A stretch of 64,000 nucleotides of DNA from positions 29,941-93,940 of the forward strand of contig JASAND010031911.1 of the NCBI GenBank assembly GCA_030248195.1, in the 5' to 3' direction. Below, one piece after another: positions 1 to 10,169 of the stretch; the first letter of the stretch is position 1, and each line of letters begins with the position of its first letter. A program made the position numbers and the translations under genes. Source of the stretch: Trissonchulus latispiculum (lineage: Eukaryota > Nematoda > Enoplea > Enoplida > Ironidae). The notes beneath the pieces were generated by a model. It did not search any database and was not told the origin of the DNA. It saw nothing but the letters and a program-made list of their open reading frames with translations.

Positions 1-75
1 AATTTAAATCACTATTTGGCAAACGAAAGTGACTGGTCGTTTAATAAAATGAATCAGCTGTTTGTGCAGCTATGA
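1..75 (+). CDS. 3' end of a tandem paralog of the small Cys-rich secreted peptide (cut by window edge)
   Basis: Only the last codons and the 3' UTR are inside the window. The frame ends in S-L-F-G-K-R-K and a TGA at about 33-35. The bases after it (GTGACTGG, then TTAATAAAATGAATCAGCTG) align with the stop and 3' UTR of the gene at 1498-1734, which ends in T-L-F-G-K and has GTGACTGATTATCGAATAAA after it. Both carry a polyadenylation-like AATAAA within 25 bases of the stop. I infer a recent tandem duplicate. The shared C-terminal F-G-K, here followed by R-K, looks like an amidation and processing site. The rest of this copy lies to the left of the window. Confidence 0.6.
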   Translation, partial: NLNHYLANESDWSFNKMNQLFVQL

Positions 76-446
76 TAAGAGTGTGACAGAAGCAAACTGT
101 ACTGTCACCTGCTGAGCGTAGTTCCGCAGTCACTTGTTAAGGCATCCTTATGCCTTGTCTTCTAAAGCTCGGGACAGACACAATTTAGAGTAATATTGAA
201 ACGATGTATGTTTGATCTGAACAGCTTAAAGACATGCCCAGAGTCCATACACGAATGTGTACTGAAAACAATACGTCTACCAAAAGATTCTGAGTATACC
301 ATCATAGCGAGATTCCGCGGATGAGACTATGAAAAACTTATGAGATGAACTTCAGGAAATTTGGACAACCTTAGCCCAAACGGTGTGATTCCAGCCCAGT
401 CAAGAAGAAGCATCGGTACCTTAAGTCTTGCCAGCAAGATTCCAAC

Positions 447-530
447 CATAGGTTAACGCGGGGGGGACTGGGGGTCCAAGCCCCTCCCCCCCCACCCGGA
501 CAAGGTACAAGCCCTACCGCCATCGGAGAT
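447..530 (+). repeat. Truncated copy of MITE family A
   Basis: The stretch begins CATAGGTTAACGCGGGG, the same left end as the complete element at 16959-17392, and continues through the shared G-run and GGACAAGGTACAAGCCC. Homology stops after about 85 bases and no right end is seen. Confidence 0.6.
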
Positions 531-1497
531 GGAACAATTTCGCAATAAATACGTATTACAATAGCATAATGTATCTTTGTGAAGACAGTTACCGTTACGT
601 GAAATAAAAATTTTCAACAAAAATTTATGGACTATAGAGAGGCTTGGACAAAATTAAATTCTTTAGCTCCTAATGAATTTTGATAGAGAATTTTTCAAAT
701 AATGAAAGAAAGTGCTCACGTGGCAGCTCCACCCTTGTGTACAGTACCACATATGTCTGGACCTGTTTAGTTTACAATCAACAGTATGATCACGGCCACG
801 GGCCAGTTTCATGAAACTTGCAACTTGCAAGTTGTATATACATGCAAGTTACAAGTCAGGTGTTTCATAAACCCTCACATAATAGGAATGATATAGGAAT
901 TGAGAAAGCATCGAAAATGGAATCGAAAATGGGATTGAAATCTTTGAATGCTGATTAAATTAATGAATTAAATTAATAAAGATTGTAATAAGATTGGACT
1001 CAAAGCGGGATTTTGCCCATCCAAAAATTTTCGGGTTAACCCCAAAGATGAGTTCGATCCGGAGAAAACTCAATCCCATATTGATGAATGATATATTTAG
1101 TAAAGTGGTATGCACTGGTAATCATCCCGTGGAGTGAAATTTGCGACGCCATGGGCCTAACATACATTTTAGCACCAAAAAGCCAATTTTCATACATTGG
1201 CATGTTATTACGTATGTAATTGTCAGTCGTAAAGTGGTTGCATTTATAAATTGGCAGATCCACTCAAAAGTTAACTTATAGAAATCCATTAAATCTTAAT
1301 ATTCAGCATTTTCTGACAATATTTCCTGCACAAATCACCAATGGATGTTGCCGTTTAGACTAGGAAAATGAAATTGGGAATTAACGTGATCAATAACTTA
1401 ATGCCCCCTTCATACCAATTTATGTTATGTTATTTATGTTAAACTGATCTTAGTTGGCTTCAAGGTTAGTTTCTTTCAGCGGTTCAATTTAAGTATA

Positions 1498-1734
1498 ATG
1501 GCTCGAATTATGTTAATTATGTTGGCTCTGCTACTGATTTCTGCCCTAAGTTTGACGATGGCGACAACGACGAAGTGCTATGATGCAATGTCTCAGTGTC
1601 AGCAGAAATGCTTGCAAGTATCGAAATCGTGTCAGGAAACAAGTAAACGTATTTGCTGCGTAGCGAAATTGAAGAGAGATGTTCAGAAAAGTATGGAAGC
1701 ACTTACACAATTTGGTACATTATTTGGAAAATAA
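1498..1734 (+). CDS. Small secreted cysteine-rich peptide, possible amidated prohormone (78 aa)
   Basis: A single open frame from ATG to TAA. Residues 1-22 form a strongly hydrophobic signal peptide (M-A-R, then a run of I/L/M). The mature part has six cysteines at 27, 34, 38, 45, 53 and 54, spaced C-x6-C-x3-C-x6-C-x7-CC. A Lys-Arg pair at 59-60 is followed by an 18-residue tail ending Leu-Phe-Gly-Lys, the usual form of a C-terminal amidation donor after dibasic cleavage. A good splice acceptor (TTTCTTTCAG) ends at 1479, so the 5' UTR may be spliced. AATAAA at 1754 supports a transcript end just past the stop. The family is not recognised. It could be a peptide hormone, an antimicrobial peptide or another secreted effector. 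A paralog at 1-75 supports it being a real gene. Confidence 0.65.
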   Translation: MARIMLIMLALLLISALSLTMATTTKCYDAMSQCQQKCLQVSKSCQETSKRICCVAKLKRDVQKSMEALTQFGTLFGK

Positions 1735-1753
1735 TGAAAGTGACTGATTATCG

Positions 1754-1759
1754 AATAAA
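1754..1759 (+). promoter_or_regulatory. Polyadenylation signal of the Cys-rich peptide gene
   Basis: AATAAA lies 20 bases after the TAA stop at 1732-1734. The same hexamer sits at the equivalent place in the paralog at the left edge of the window. Confidence 0.6.
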
Positions 1760-4349
1760 TTGAAACAGCTATATTGTGCACCTAGTGATATGGGCGGCAA
1801 CTTACTTCGATCCTAGAAGAATTATTCTTCTCCAGCTCAGAAAACATATTTTCAGTCAGCAATTTGACTGTTTCTGTCATTTATGGTGATAATGATAATT
1901 TTTGACGCCAGGGTAACATGTGTAAATTTTGTTAAATCCAAAATCAAGTTAAATATATTAAGAAAAATTCATTAAATTATGGATTATGATCTTCCGCTGA
2001 AATATTAGTCGTTATATCACCTGGATTGTGCGAATCTGAAATGTAGCCTATGAACGTCCAAGCAGTTATTATATGATGTAATTATTATGATAGTATCAGA
2101 GTTGCCAGCCAGTTTAGAATATTCAAAAATCCAAAATAGGGACATAGGTACGAAATCTAACAGAAATAGAACTAGAATTTACGCAACTATTCATTTAGGT
2201 CATCTAATAATGAATGGAACGGCAGTAGAATTTAATTATGTGAAGATTAGTTGAATAATTAACTCAATGAGGAGGGGTCGTTACCCTTCCCAAGCCTGTT
2301 ACAGGCAAAACCATCATGGTACTTATACAATGGAGGAATCGTTACTCTTCCCGGATCTCAAAATAAGAACCCCATTCAGCCGAAAGTGTAATAAATCCAT
2401 TTAAATGGTCTTAAATAGTCAATAAAATACTCGCAGAAGAATACTATACTAAAAGTAAAGAAATTTAATAGCAGCTTCTCTCTAGGAAAGTTGGTTTTAT
2501 GAAGTCCCAGTAACAAATATTGGAAGATGGTTCGTTAAAATGTAGTTTTTAGCTAAAATGTTGTTTATTGATGTTAATATATATTTATTAGTGTTAATTA
2601 GTGTTAATAAGCAATAATTAGTTGATTTTGTTAATTTTGGCCGAAAATATAACTTAGGCTCATCTGAAAGGCAATTCTTTTCTGATTCTAAAAATCCGAA
2701 CCCGGTCTTTAAATTCCCAATATTAAGAAAGTTATGGGCTAAAATGTTTTTATAAGATTACATTTGACAGTTAAATTTGAGTAAAAATGGAAGGTCAAAA
2801 GGTAAAAAGGGTAAAGGAATTTGAAAGAATATGAGGTAAACAAGTCCTTGAGTACCCTCCAGCAGACCCTAGAAAATATTCACAAGAATTTTGAAAATTC
2901 AGGTAATGATTTGTCGTACCAGATGAGTGAAACACGGAAAGTAAAATCAGCTTAGATAAAAATCAGAAGAAATTCACGAAAATGAAGGTGGTCCAGGGTA
3001 CTCGAGTAGTTAGACATCTTTATCCCCACAAAACCACACATAGCAGGTTAGTAGATGAAAACAAACAAGCAAAATCATCTTAGTACATACAATTTTTCCG
3101 TGATGAATCTTTCTCGGAGCATTACGTATTCTCATGTTAGAATTTACCGTGAACTTTTTGTTGTGTCGGCAAAATTGGGTCTCCTGCCGGACCAGACGAG
3201 GGATCCTTGGCCCCACAGCGCGGAACCGCGGAGCCCCATACTGATCAACGGGAGAATGGCTGTGCTAAGATCTACCCGGTTCCAAAAGCTAAACACCCCT
3301 CTTGCACCCCAGTAGCGGAGGTGCCCGGCTCATCATTACCTCTGCAGTCACACTTGCTTTTAAAACAGAAATTTTTTCAAAAAAGCCAAAATACATAGTT
3401 TTAGACAAGCAGGCGAGCATTTTTTCAGTGCAGATCAAACAAGCAGTTTTTCAAACCGATCATAAGAAATCACGATCCCACCCCCAAATTCAATACGGTA
3501 CAAACATATAACACAAATACCACAAATCCAGACCTGGACCCGTACCGGCAACCCATTAGGGAATAGGAACCTAAAACACAAAATAAAAATCATTAGTCAC
3601 AAAATTAGCCAAAGTTTAGGTTAAAATAAGAAAATGATTAAAAACAGCAATTGAAACGTAAATGTATAAAAACAGCAAGAATCTAGCCGGACCACGTAAT
3701 TAACAAGGCTATGAGAGAGACAGTGGATGCCCTCCGGGAGAGCCCAAAGATAGTAGGACCCCAGCCAGGCAGTATAATAATAAAAGTGTTCTTGCCAACG
3801 CGATTGGAAAACTTAAGTTGTTCCTGGTGAGATCCCATGCTCTGTGTTACTTCGGAAAATGGTCCAATAGGCACCGTCAATCGTTTCCTGAAAAAACCAA
3901 TTGAATCAACGGCGGAGGAACTGTTAGCTGAAATCAGAAATGAAAACTATTGCAAATGTACTGGTGGAAGGCAAATTGTGACCAGCTAGCCGTGCAAAAG
4001 TGCAAAAATAACTGTAAAACTGTTATAGTGCTATGCTGTAAGACTGAGGTGTAAGTTAAAATGAGTACAAAACGTATGAACCTAAAATTAACTAAAGCAG
4101 ACAATAGTGCAGGAGGTATATATGAAAGCCAAAATGTGAAAGTTCCGGAGACATATATACGTACTCCGAGAAAATCTTACTTTTAAAATTTAAAACGAAA
4201 ATTGTTTAAATCGAAATGAAATATAAATCCCATGTATTTGATTCAAGCAAAAAATGACGGAGACAAGCTTGGAAAATTACTTTAATGAAATTGCACGAGT
4301 TAAGTTTTCAGAAAATTAACCGGGCCAGGCGAACAACATAGTAATTGTT
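1760..4349. other. Stretch with no recognised gene
   Basis: AT-rich DNA with short frames only. A slightly GC-richer patch at 3175-3345 contains overlapping frames of 60-86 codons with no recognisable domain and no convincing splice sites. An imperfect duplication of a GGAGG.CGTTACYCTTCCC motif occurs at 2269-2290 and 2331-2352. Confidence 0.5.
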
Positions 4350-4358
4350 TGGAAAAAT
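4350..4358. repeat. Left 9-bp target-site duplication of the foldback element
   Basis: TGGAAAAAT, identical to 8804-8812 directly beyond the opposite tip. Confidence 0.85.
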
Positions 4359-5938
4359 ACGTGTGTACACCTGACACTCCCACTGAATGAGCCAACGCAA
4401 AAACCGATTGAGCCAAACTCCTTAGGTCGAACTGTGATTGAGCCAAGCAAAATTGTGCTTGAGCCGCTTTTAGTTTATTTGTAAAAAGCATATTATTATG
4501 GGAGTGCTAAATGTCACTTATCACTCCCATGATTGATCCATGATTAGAAACTTTGTGAGAAAATTATACATAATGACTACTGATTGAGCCACCAATTTAT
4601 TTCTTGTTGCTTCCTGTCCTACACTAATAATTTAACTTCGAAATTTCAAAACTTTAGTTAGCTGGTAACCGGTCAATGCAGTGGAAAGATAGCTAACTAA
4701 AGGCTTATTAACTGTCAGTTCGTATTTTGGGCAACTCAAAGATAATAGCAAGCAACCAGCAAAGCATTTATTTATCAGGAACAAAGTATTGAAGCTAATT
4801 CGAGCTCGGCAATGAATTGCTATTTATTATTGGAAATGCTGTGAATTTTGTCAAATTTTGTCGACCCCCCCCCCACCACCAGATTTTCAAATTTCACTTC
4901 TTCCCCCCATTTTTGGGCAAAAACCAAAGACACCCGCCCCCAACTTTCGGCTCCCCCCCCCCTTCCTCCAAGAATCCCAGCACCTTAGTTTCACCAGGGG
5001 GGGGGGAGGTTGGTTACTCCCCCTCCAATTTTCGACCAACTTTACCACCTCCCAGATTTTTTACTTTCTCTCCCCACTTTTGGTTACCCCCCCCCCCCCC
5101 CGAACACCCCAAGCACTTTCTGGGCAAAAAAGTTGGGTAAATGTTGCCAAAAATGGTCATTTTTTCAATAAATTTCTCAAATGTTTTCTTAAAATTCAAC
5201 TTAAAAATTTTTGAAGTTTGCTAAATATGGCTACTCCCCTGCTTTTACACATGATACATCTTTCCCTATCCCTCAGTCAGCTCCACTTCCTCCAATTCAG
5301 AGCATTTCCTGGAAATCGTATCTATATGCCTATGGTTCTCGCTTTTTCTATATATACATACATACCGACTTTCCTGTTTCATGGATTCGAGGAAACTGGT
5401 TTGAACTCTGGAAAAGAATTAGATTTTCTTAATTCTAATCCTTTTCCAGACCAGAACTCAGTTCCTCAGTTCAAGTGAATTTTTCAATGTGCATATTAAC
5501 AAGCTGATATATACACAGTCACAGCGTGCATGGGGCACTATACACGGCATCTATGTACATACTGGAGTTGCGGCGAGCGTCATCAAATTCCGTTGGGTAA
5601 GTGTGTAGTTTTTGGATTACGTAGTATTCAAGTTGTATTGTATTTAATGTTTCGGTATGCGATACGGCGGATGGGCTTTGCAATATTTTTGAAGCGGCCG
5701 CTTTGGGGTGGGCGAAACTTACGTTGGAAATTTTCGCTTCCGGGCAAGTTAGGTCCGTTTGTTTTTTCCGTATAAGTCACGCTTGGAAAAATGCAATTTT
5801 CTGTCGGAGTGTTAGAACGATCTGGGCATTTTCAGCAGGTTAAGTTAGGTTTTTCTGAACGAATATACCCCGAAAGTGAACTTTTTGATTAGTTTTCGCT
5901 GCCCGGCCCGACTAGTCACCTGTACGGCCGGCCAAAAG

Positions 5939-5941
<3 letters not shown>

Positions 5942-5984
<43 letters not shown>
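5942..5984. repeat. (TA)n microsatellite at the inner edge of the left arm
   Basis: About 21 TA units, against about 5 at the matching place in the right arm (7216-7228). Both border the same GCGGATAT sequence, so the run has expanded in one arm. Confidence 0.85.
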
Positions 5985-5987
<3 letters not shown>

Positions 5988-6061
5988 TGAGGAAAATCTC
6001 GTAGTACGTATATACGTACATTCTTGTACAGTCTTTTCAAACTAGTAGATATAGCAGTGCT

Positions 6062-6172
6062 CGGACAGTTCCTACTTTTCCTACTTTTTTCCTACTTTTT
6101 CGTATGTTCCTACTTTTTTCCTAGTTTAGGTCAAAAATTCCTACTTTTTCCTACTTTTTTCCTGCGAAAGAC
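6062..6172 (+). repeat. Degenerate CCTACTTTTT tandem repeat
   Basis: Repeated units of TTCCTACTTTTTT inside the unique centre of the foldback element. Confidence 0.6.
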
Positions 6173-8803
6173 GAAATCGGCCTGATTTGACAGAAAATTG
6201 TCCAAAAAAATCGCTGACTTTTTGTTATTTGGAAATAATCTGCAGGTTGTTTTGCTATATTCCTTACAATAAGGGAGATAATCGAACATAAAATTTGCAG
6301 CATCAATCCCAATTGACTAAATTTCGTCGGCTTTACCAGTTTCTGTGGTAAAATTCAGATTACATAAATCTTACGGCAGAGTGCTATTGGCTTGGACACG
6401 TTAGCTTAGCAAAAAAGTGGGATCTTATTTAAACTGCGTACGCCACAGGTCCAGATTCCGCATAACTTGACAAAATTAGCTGAATTTTGGTGTGAGTAGC
6501 CGGGCTGCGATCAAACATCGCACACTTTTCGGTTTCGCTAAATTAGATTTTTCAGATTTGCAGGACCAGTGGAACCGAAAAATATTAGCTTCAGACTGAT
6601 TTTGCTGTAAACTGAGGTGGTTTTCGGGGATCGTAGATGGAACACGGTTGCTGTCTGTCTGCTGCTTAAGCTTTTGGTTAGCTTTCTATAAGCTAAGGTT
6701 TTAAGTTTAGGATGCAAGCTTACATGAGTGCACTGTTGTATACAAGCTATCAAAATGTATGATCAGAAAGGAGTTCTGCGTCCTCAAAACTCCTGTACAA
6801 AACATTATTAAACTCAGGTTTTGACTAGCAACGAATGCCAACTTTAAATGCAATTTTGAACTTGACACAGCCCAGAAAGAAAGAACGTCATGTAGCACCT
6901 AAATCTTAAGAATTCGGACCTCCGGTGGGACTCGGCTGACTTTTTCCTTGGCACAAACTTTTTTGTTAAGTTTTTCAAAAAATGCTGAAGACTAATTTTT
7001 TCTGTGGAGCTAAAAATTATTCATTACTTAACCTAATTTTAAGCTTAAAATAGCTAAGGAACATTTAAAAAAACCGAAAAAAATCAAACAGTCGTGAAAC
7101 TGGGGATCACGACTTCAACTTGTAGACACTTACATGATCGTTTTTAAAGGCTTCAAGACAAATGAAGAATTGATTGGGCCTTACGGAAAATCTGCATAAT
7201 GACGTTCTGTTGAATATATATATATATCCGCTTTTGGCCGGCCGTACAGGTGACTAGTCGGGCCGGGCAGCGAAAACTAATCAAAAAGGTTCACTTTCGG
7301 GGTATATTCGTTCAGAAAAACCTAACTTAACCTGCTGAAAATGCCCAGATCGTTCTAACACTCCGACAGAAAATTGCATTTTTCCAAGCGTGACTTATAC
7401 GGAAAAAACAAACGGACCTAACTTGCCCGGAAGCGAAAATTTCCAACGTAAGTTTCGCCCACCCCAAAGCGGCCGCTTCAAAAATATTGCAAAGCCCATC
7501 CGCCGTATCGCATACCGAAACATTAAATACAATACAACTTGAATACTACGTAATCCAAAAACTACACACTTACCCAACGGAATTTGATGACGCTCGCCGC
7601 AACTCCAGTATGTACATAGATGCCGTGTATAGTGCCCCATGCACGCTGTGACTGTGTATATATCAGCTTGTTAATATGCACATTGAAAAATTCACTTGAA
7701 CTGAGGAACTGAGTTCTGGTCTGGAAAAGGATTAGAATTAAGAAAATCCAATTCTTTTCCAGAGTTCAAACCAGTTTCCTCGAATCCATAAAACAGGAAA
7801 GTCGGTATGTATGTATATATAGAAAAATCGAGAACCATAGGCATATAGATACGATTTCCAGGAAATGCTCTGAATTGGAGGAAGTGGAGCTGACTGGGGG
7901 ATAGGGAAAGATGTGTCATGTGTAAAAGCAGGGGAGTAGCCATATTTAGCAAACTTCAAAAATTTTTAAGTTTAATTTTAAGAAAACATTTGAGAAATTT
8001 GTTGGAAAAAATGACCATTTTTGGCAACATTTACCCAACTTTTTTGCCCAGAAAGTGCTTGGGGTGTTCGGGGGGGGGTAACCAAAAGTGGGGAGCGAAA
8101 GTAAAAATCTGGGAGGTGGTAAAGTTGGTCGAAAATTGGAGGGGGAGTAACCAACCTCCCCCCCCCTGGTGAAACTAAGGTGCTGGGATTCTTGGAGGAA
8201 GGGGGGGGGGGGAGCCGAAAGTTGGGGGCGGGTGTCTTTGGTTTTTGCCCAAAAATGGGGGGAAGAAGCGAAATTTGAAAATCTGGTGGTGGGGGGGTCG
8301 ACAAAATTTGACAAAATTCACAGCATTTCCAATAATAAATAGCAATTCATTGCCGAGCTCGAATTAGCTTCAATACTTTGTTCCTGATAAATAAATGCTT
8401 TGCTGGTTGCTTGCTATTATCTTTGAGTTGCCCAAAATACGAACTGACAGTTAATAAGCCTTTAGTTAGCTATCTTTCCACTGCATTGACCGGTTACCAG
8501 CTAACTAAAGTTTTGAAATTTCGAAGTTAAATTATTAGTGTAGGACAGGAAGCAACAAGAAATAAATTGGTGGCTCAATCAGTAGTCATTATGTATAATT
8601 TTCTCACAAAGTTTCTAATCATGGATCAATCATGGGAGTGATAAGTGACATTTAGCACTCCCATAATAATATGCTTTTTACAAATAAACTAAAAGCGGCT
8701 CAATCACAATTTTGCTTGGCTCAATCACAGTTCGACCTAAGGAGTTTGGCTCAATCGGTTTTGGCGTTGGCTCATTCAGTGGGAGTGTCAGGTGTACACA
8801 CGT

Positions 8804-8812
8804 TGGAAAAAT
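8804..8812. repeat. Right 9-bp target-site duplication of the foldback element
   Basis: TGGAAAAAT, identical to 4350-4358. Confidence 0.85.
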
Positions 8813-9106
8813 GAAATCCGATACTCCGGGTTTACCCCCTCTTTTGAAAATTAACTGGGGTAGGGAGGGTTGGCATAAATGAGTAGTTTACTGCACCCGT
8901 AAATATCAGACATCTCAACCCGGACACGACAGGAAGTACGTATATGGCGAGTTTTAGAATAGTAAAATAGTTTTTAGAATCTCTGAAAGAAGGGTCATTA
9001 GAACATTGAAAAAGAACTTTCTGGATATCCTGGATAGTTTCAAAATAGGCAAAAGGGTGAAAAAAGCACATCGGCCCCGGACAGGATAGGAGGTGGAGGC
9101 CGGAGC

Positions 9107-9468
9107 CATAGGATAACGTGGGGTGATAATGGGGGGTGCAGACCCCTCCCCAGACCGACAAAAAACGGGTAGACCCTCTCAGCAAAAAGGAAAAACGGGC
9201 AGACCCTCTTGTCCAGAAAGGAAAAAAGGGTATTTTCAGCGATTTCCACTGAAACTTGGTAATGTTTTAGCAAATTTTAGCGATTTTTTTTCAGAAAATT
9301 TCTTAAAAATCGCTAAAAATTGCCATTTTTTGCTAATTTTTGGTCAAAAATCTTAAAAATTCGGAATTTTCGCTAATTTCGGGGCAGACCCCCCAAACTT
9401 TTTTCAGGGGTAGACCCCTCGCCGAGGTCGGGGTAGACCCCCCAGAATCGGACCCGTGTTAATATATG
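9107..9468. mobile_element. MITE family A, complete copy with 8-bp TSD
   Basis: The element begins CATAGGATAACGTGGGG and ends GTGTTAATATATG. The 8-bp direct repeat GCCGGAGC flanks it at 9099-9106 and 9469-9476. The interior holds GCAGACCCCTCCCC and repeated GGGTAGACCC motifs. The ends match the copy at 16959-17392. An 8-bp duplication suggests hAT-type mobilisation. No coding capacity is seen. Confidence 0.75.
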
Positions 9469-10169
9469 GCCGGAGCCCAAAGCTTTGGGGGCGGAGGTAT
9501 CCCCATACCTACACACATCACTGCAGGAGGGTCGTCGCACCAGTTTGCAACAAATTCCGAACAAATTTCGGCTGATGACAAGAAGCATGTTCACCTCATT
9601 AGTAGAAAATAACAAATTCCAATAAAATTTTTTCATAAAATCGGTTCCTATGAGCATCTCACGAGAAAAGTCAGGAGCCATATGAAAAGACCACCCATAC
9701 TCTTTCCGCCCCACCGTGAATATGACCAAACTTTAGCAGAAATTTTTAAAGGTGCGTTGTTAGATGTCACTGCGGTTTACTTGATAAGATCCGGTTTACG
9801 AAATTGAATATTGGCGCCCCGCCTTCAAAATTTTCTTAACTGTCCGAGGACTGACAATGGATATTGGTGCCCCGGAGCCAATAATGACCAAAATTTTGGT
9901 CCCCCCGGGAGGTAACGACTATGGCTGGCATATTGTCTGTTGCCGCCGGTGCTTGCTCGGATTTAATTCCGGTGGACCCTCCCAGAGGTACTGCAACTGA
10001 TGTCGGATCTCCAATTTGGGTTTTTTCTGGCTGCTATGAGACCGTTGGACAGTTTCTTCAATTTTTGTCCCCACAGAATTACGTTCGAGCCTGTGGCAAC
10101 GAGAGGCACCCGCTTCCCCGAGATTGGGAGAAAAGCACGCGGTCCAAGAGGGAGGAGGCTGTTCTTTGT

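Larger units (their letters stand above)
4359..8803. mobile_element. Foldback (Mutator/FB-like) non-autonomous DNA transposon, 4.4 kb
   Basis: Two long arms, about 4359-5950 and 7222-8803, are near-perfect reverse complements. They surround a unique centre of about 1.27 kb. The tips read ACGTGTGTACACCTGACACT and its complement. A 9-bp direct repeat TGGAAAAAT flanks the element exactly, at 4350-4358 and 8804-8812. Nine-base duplications with very long terminal inverted repeats are typical of Mutator-like and Drosophila FB elements. Arm differences are mainly homopolymer lengths (poly-C runs at 4860-5110 against poly-G at 8070-8300) and TA-run length, so insertion or conversion is recent. No transposase frame is recognisable in the centre; the mirrored frames in the arms (for example 5530-5775 and 7395-7640) look non-coding. 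Confidence 0.85.

Noticed and set aside
4858..5214. Proline-rich frames at 4817-5214 and 7946-8314
   Set aside because: Produced by poly-C runs in the transposon arms.
5530..7640. Mirrored 81-codon frames in the foldback arms as genes
   Set aside because: They are identical because the arms are inverted copies; no domain, start context or codon signal supports coding.
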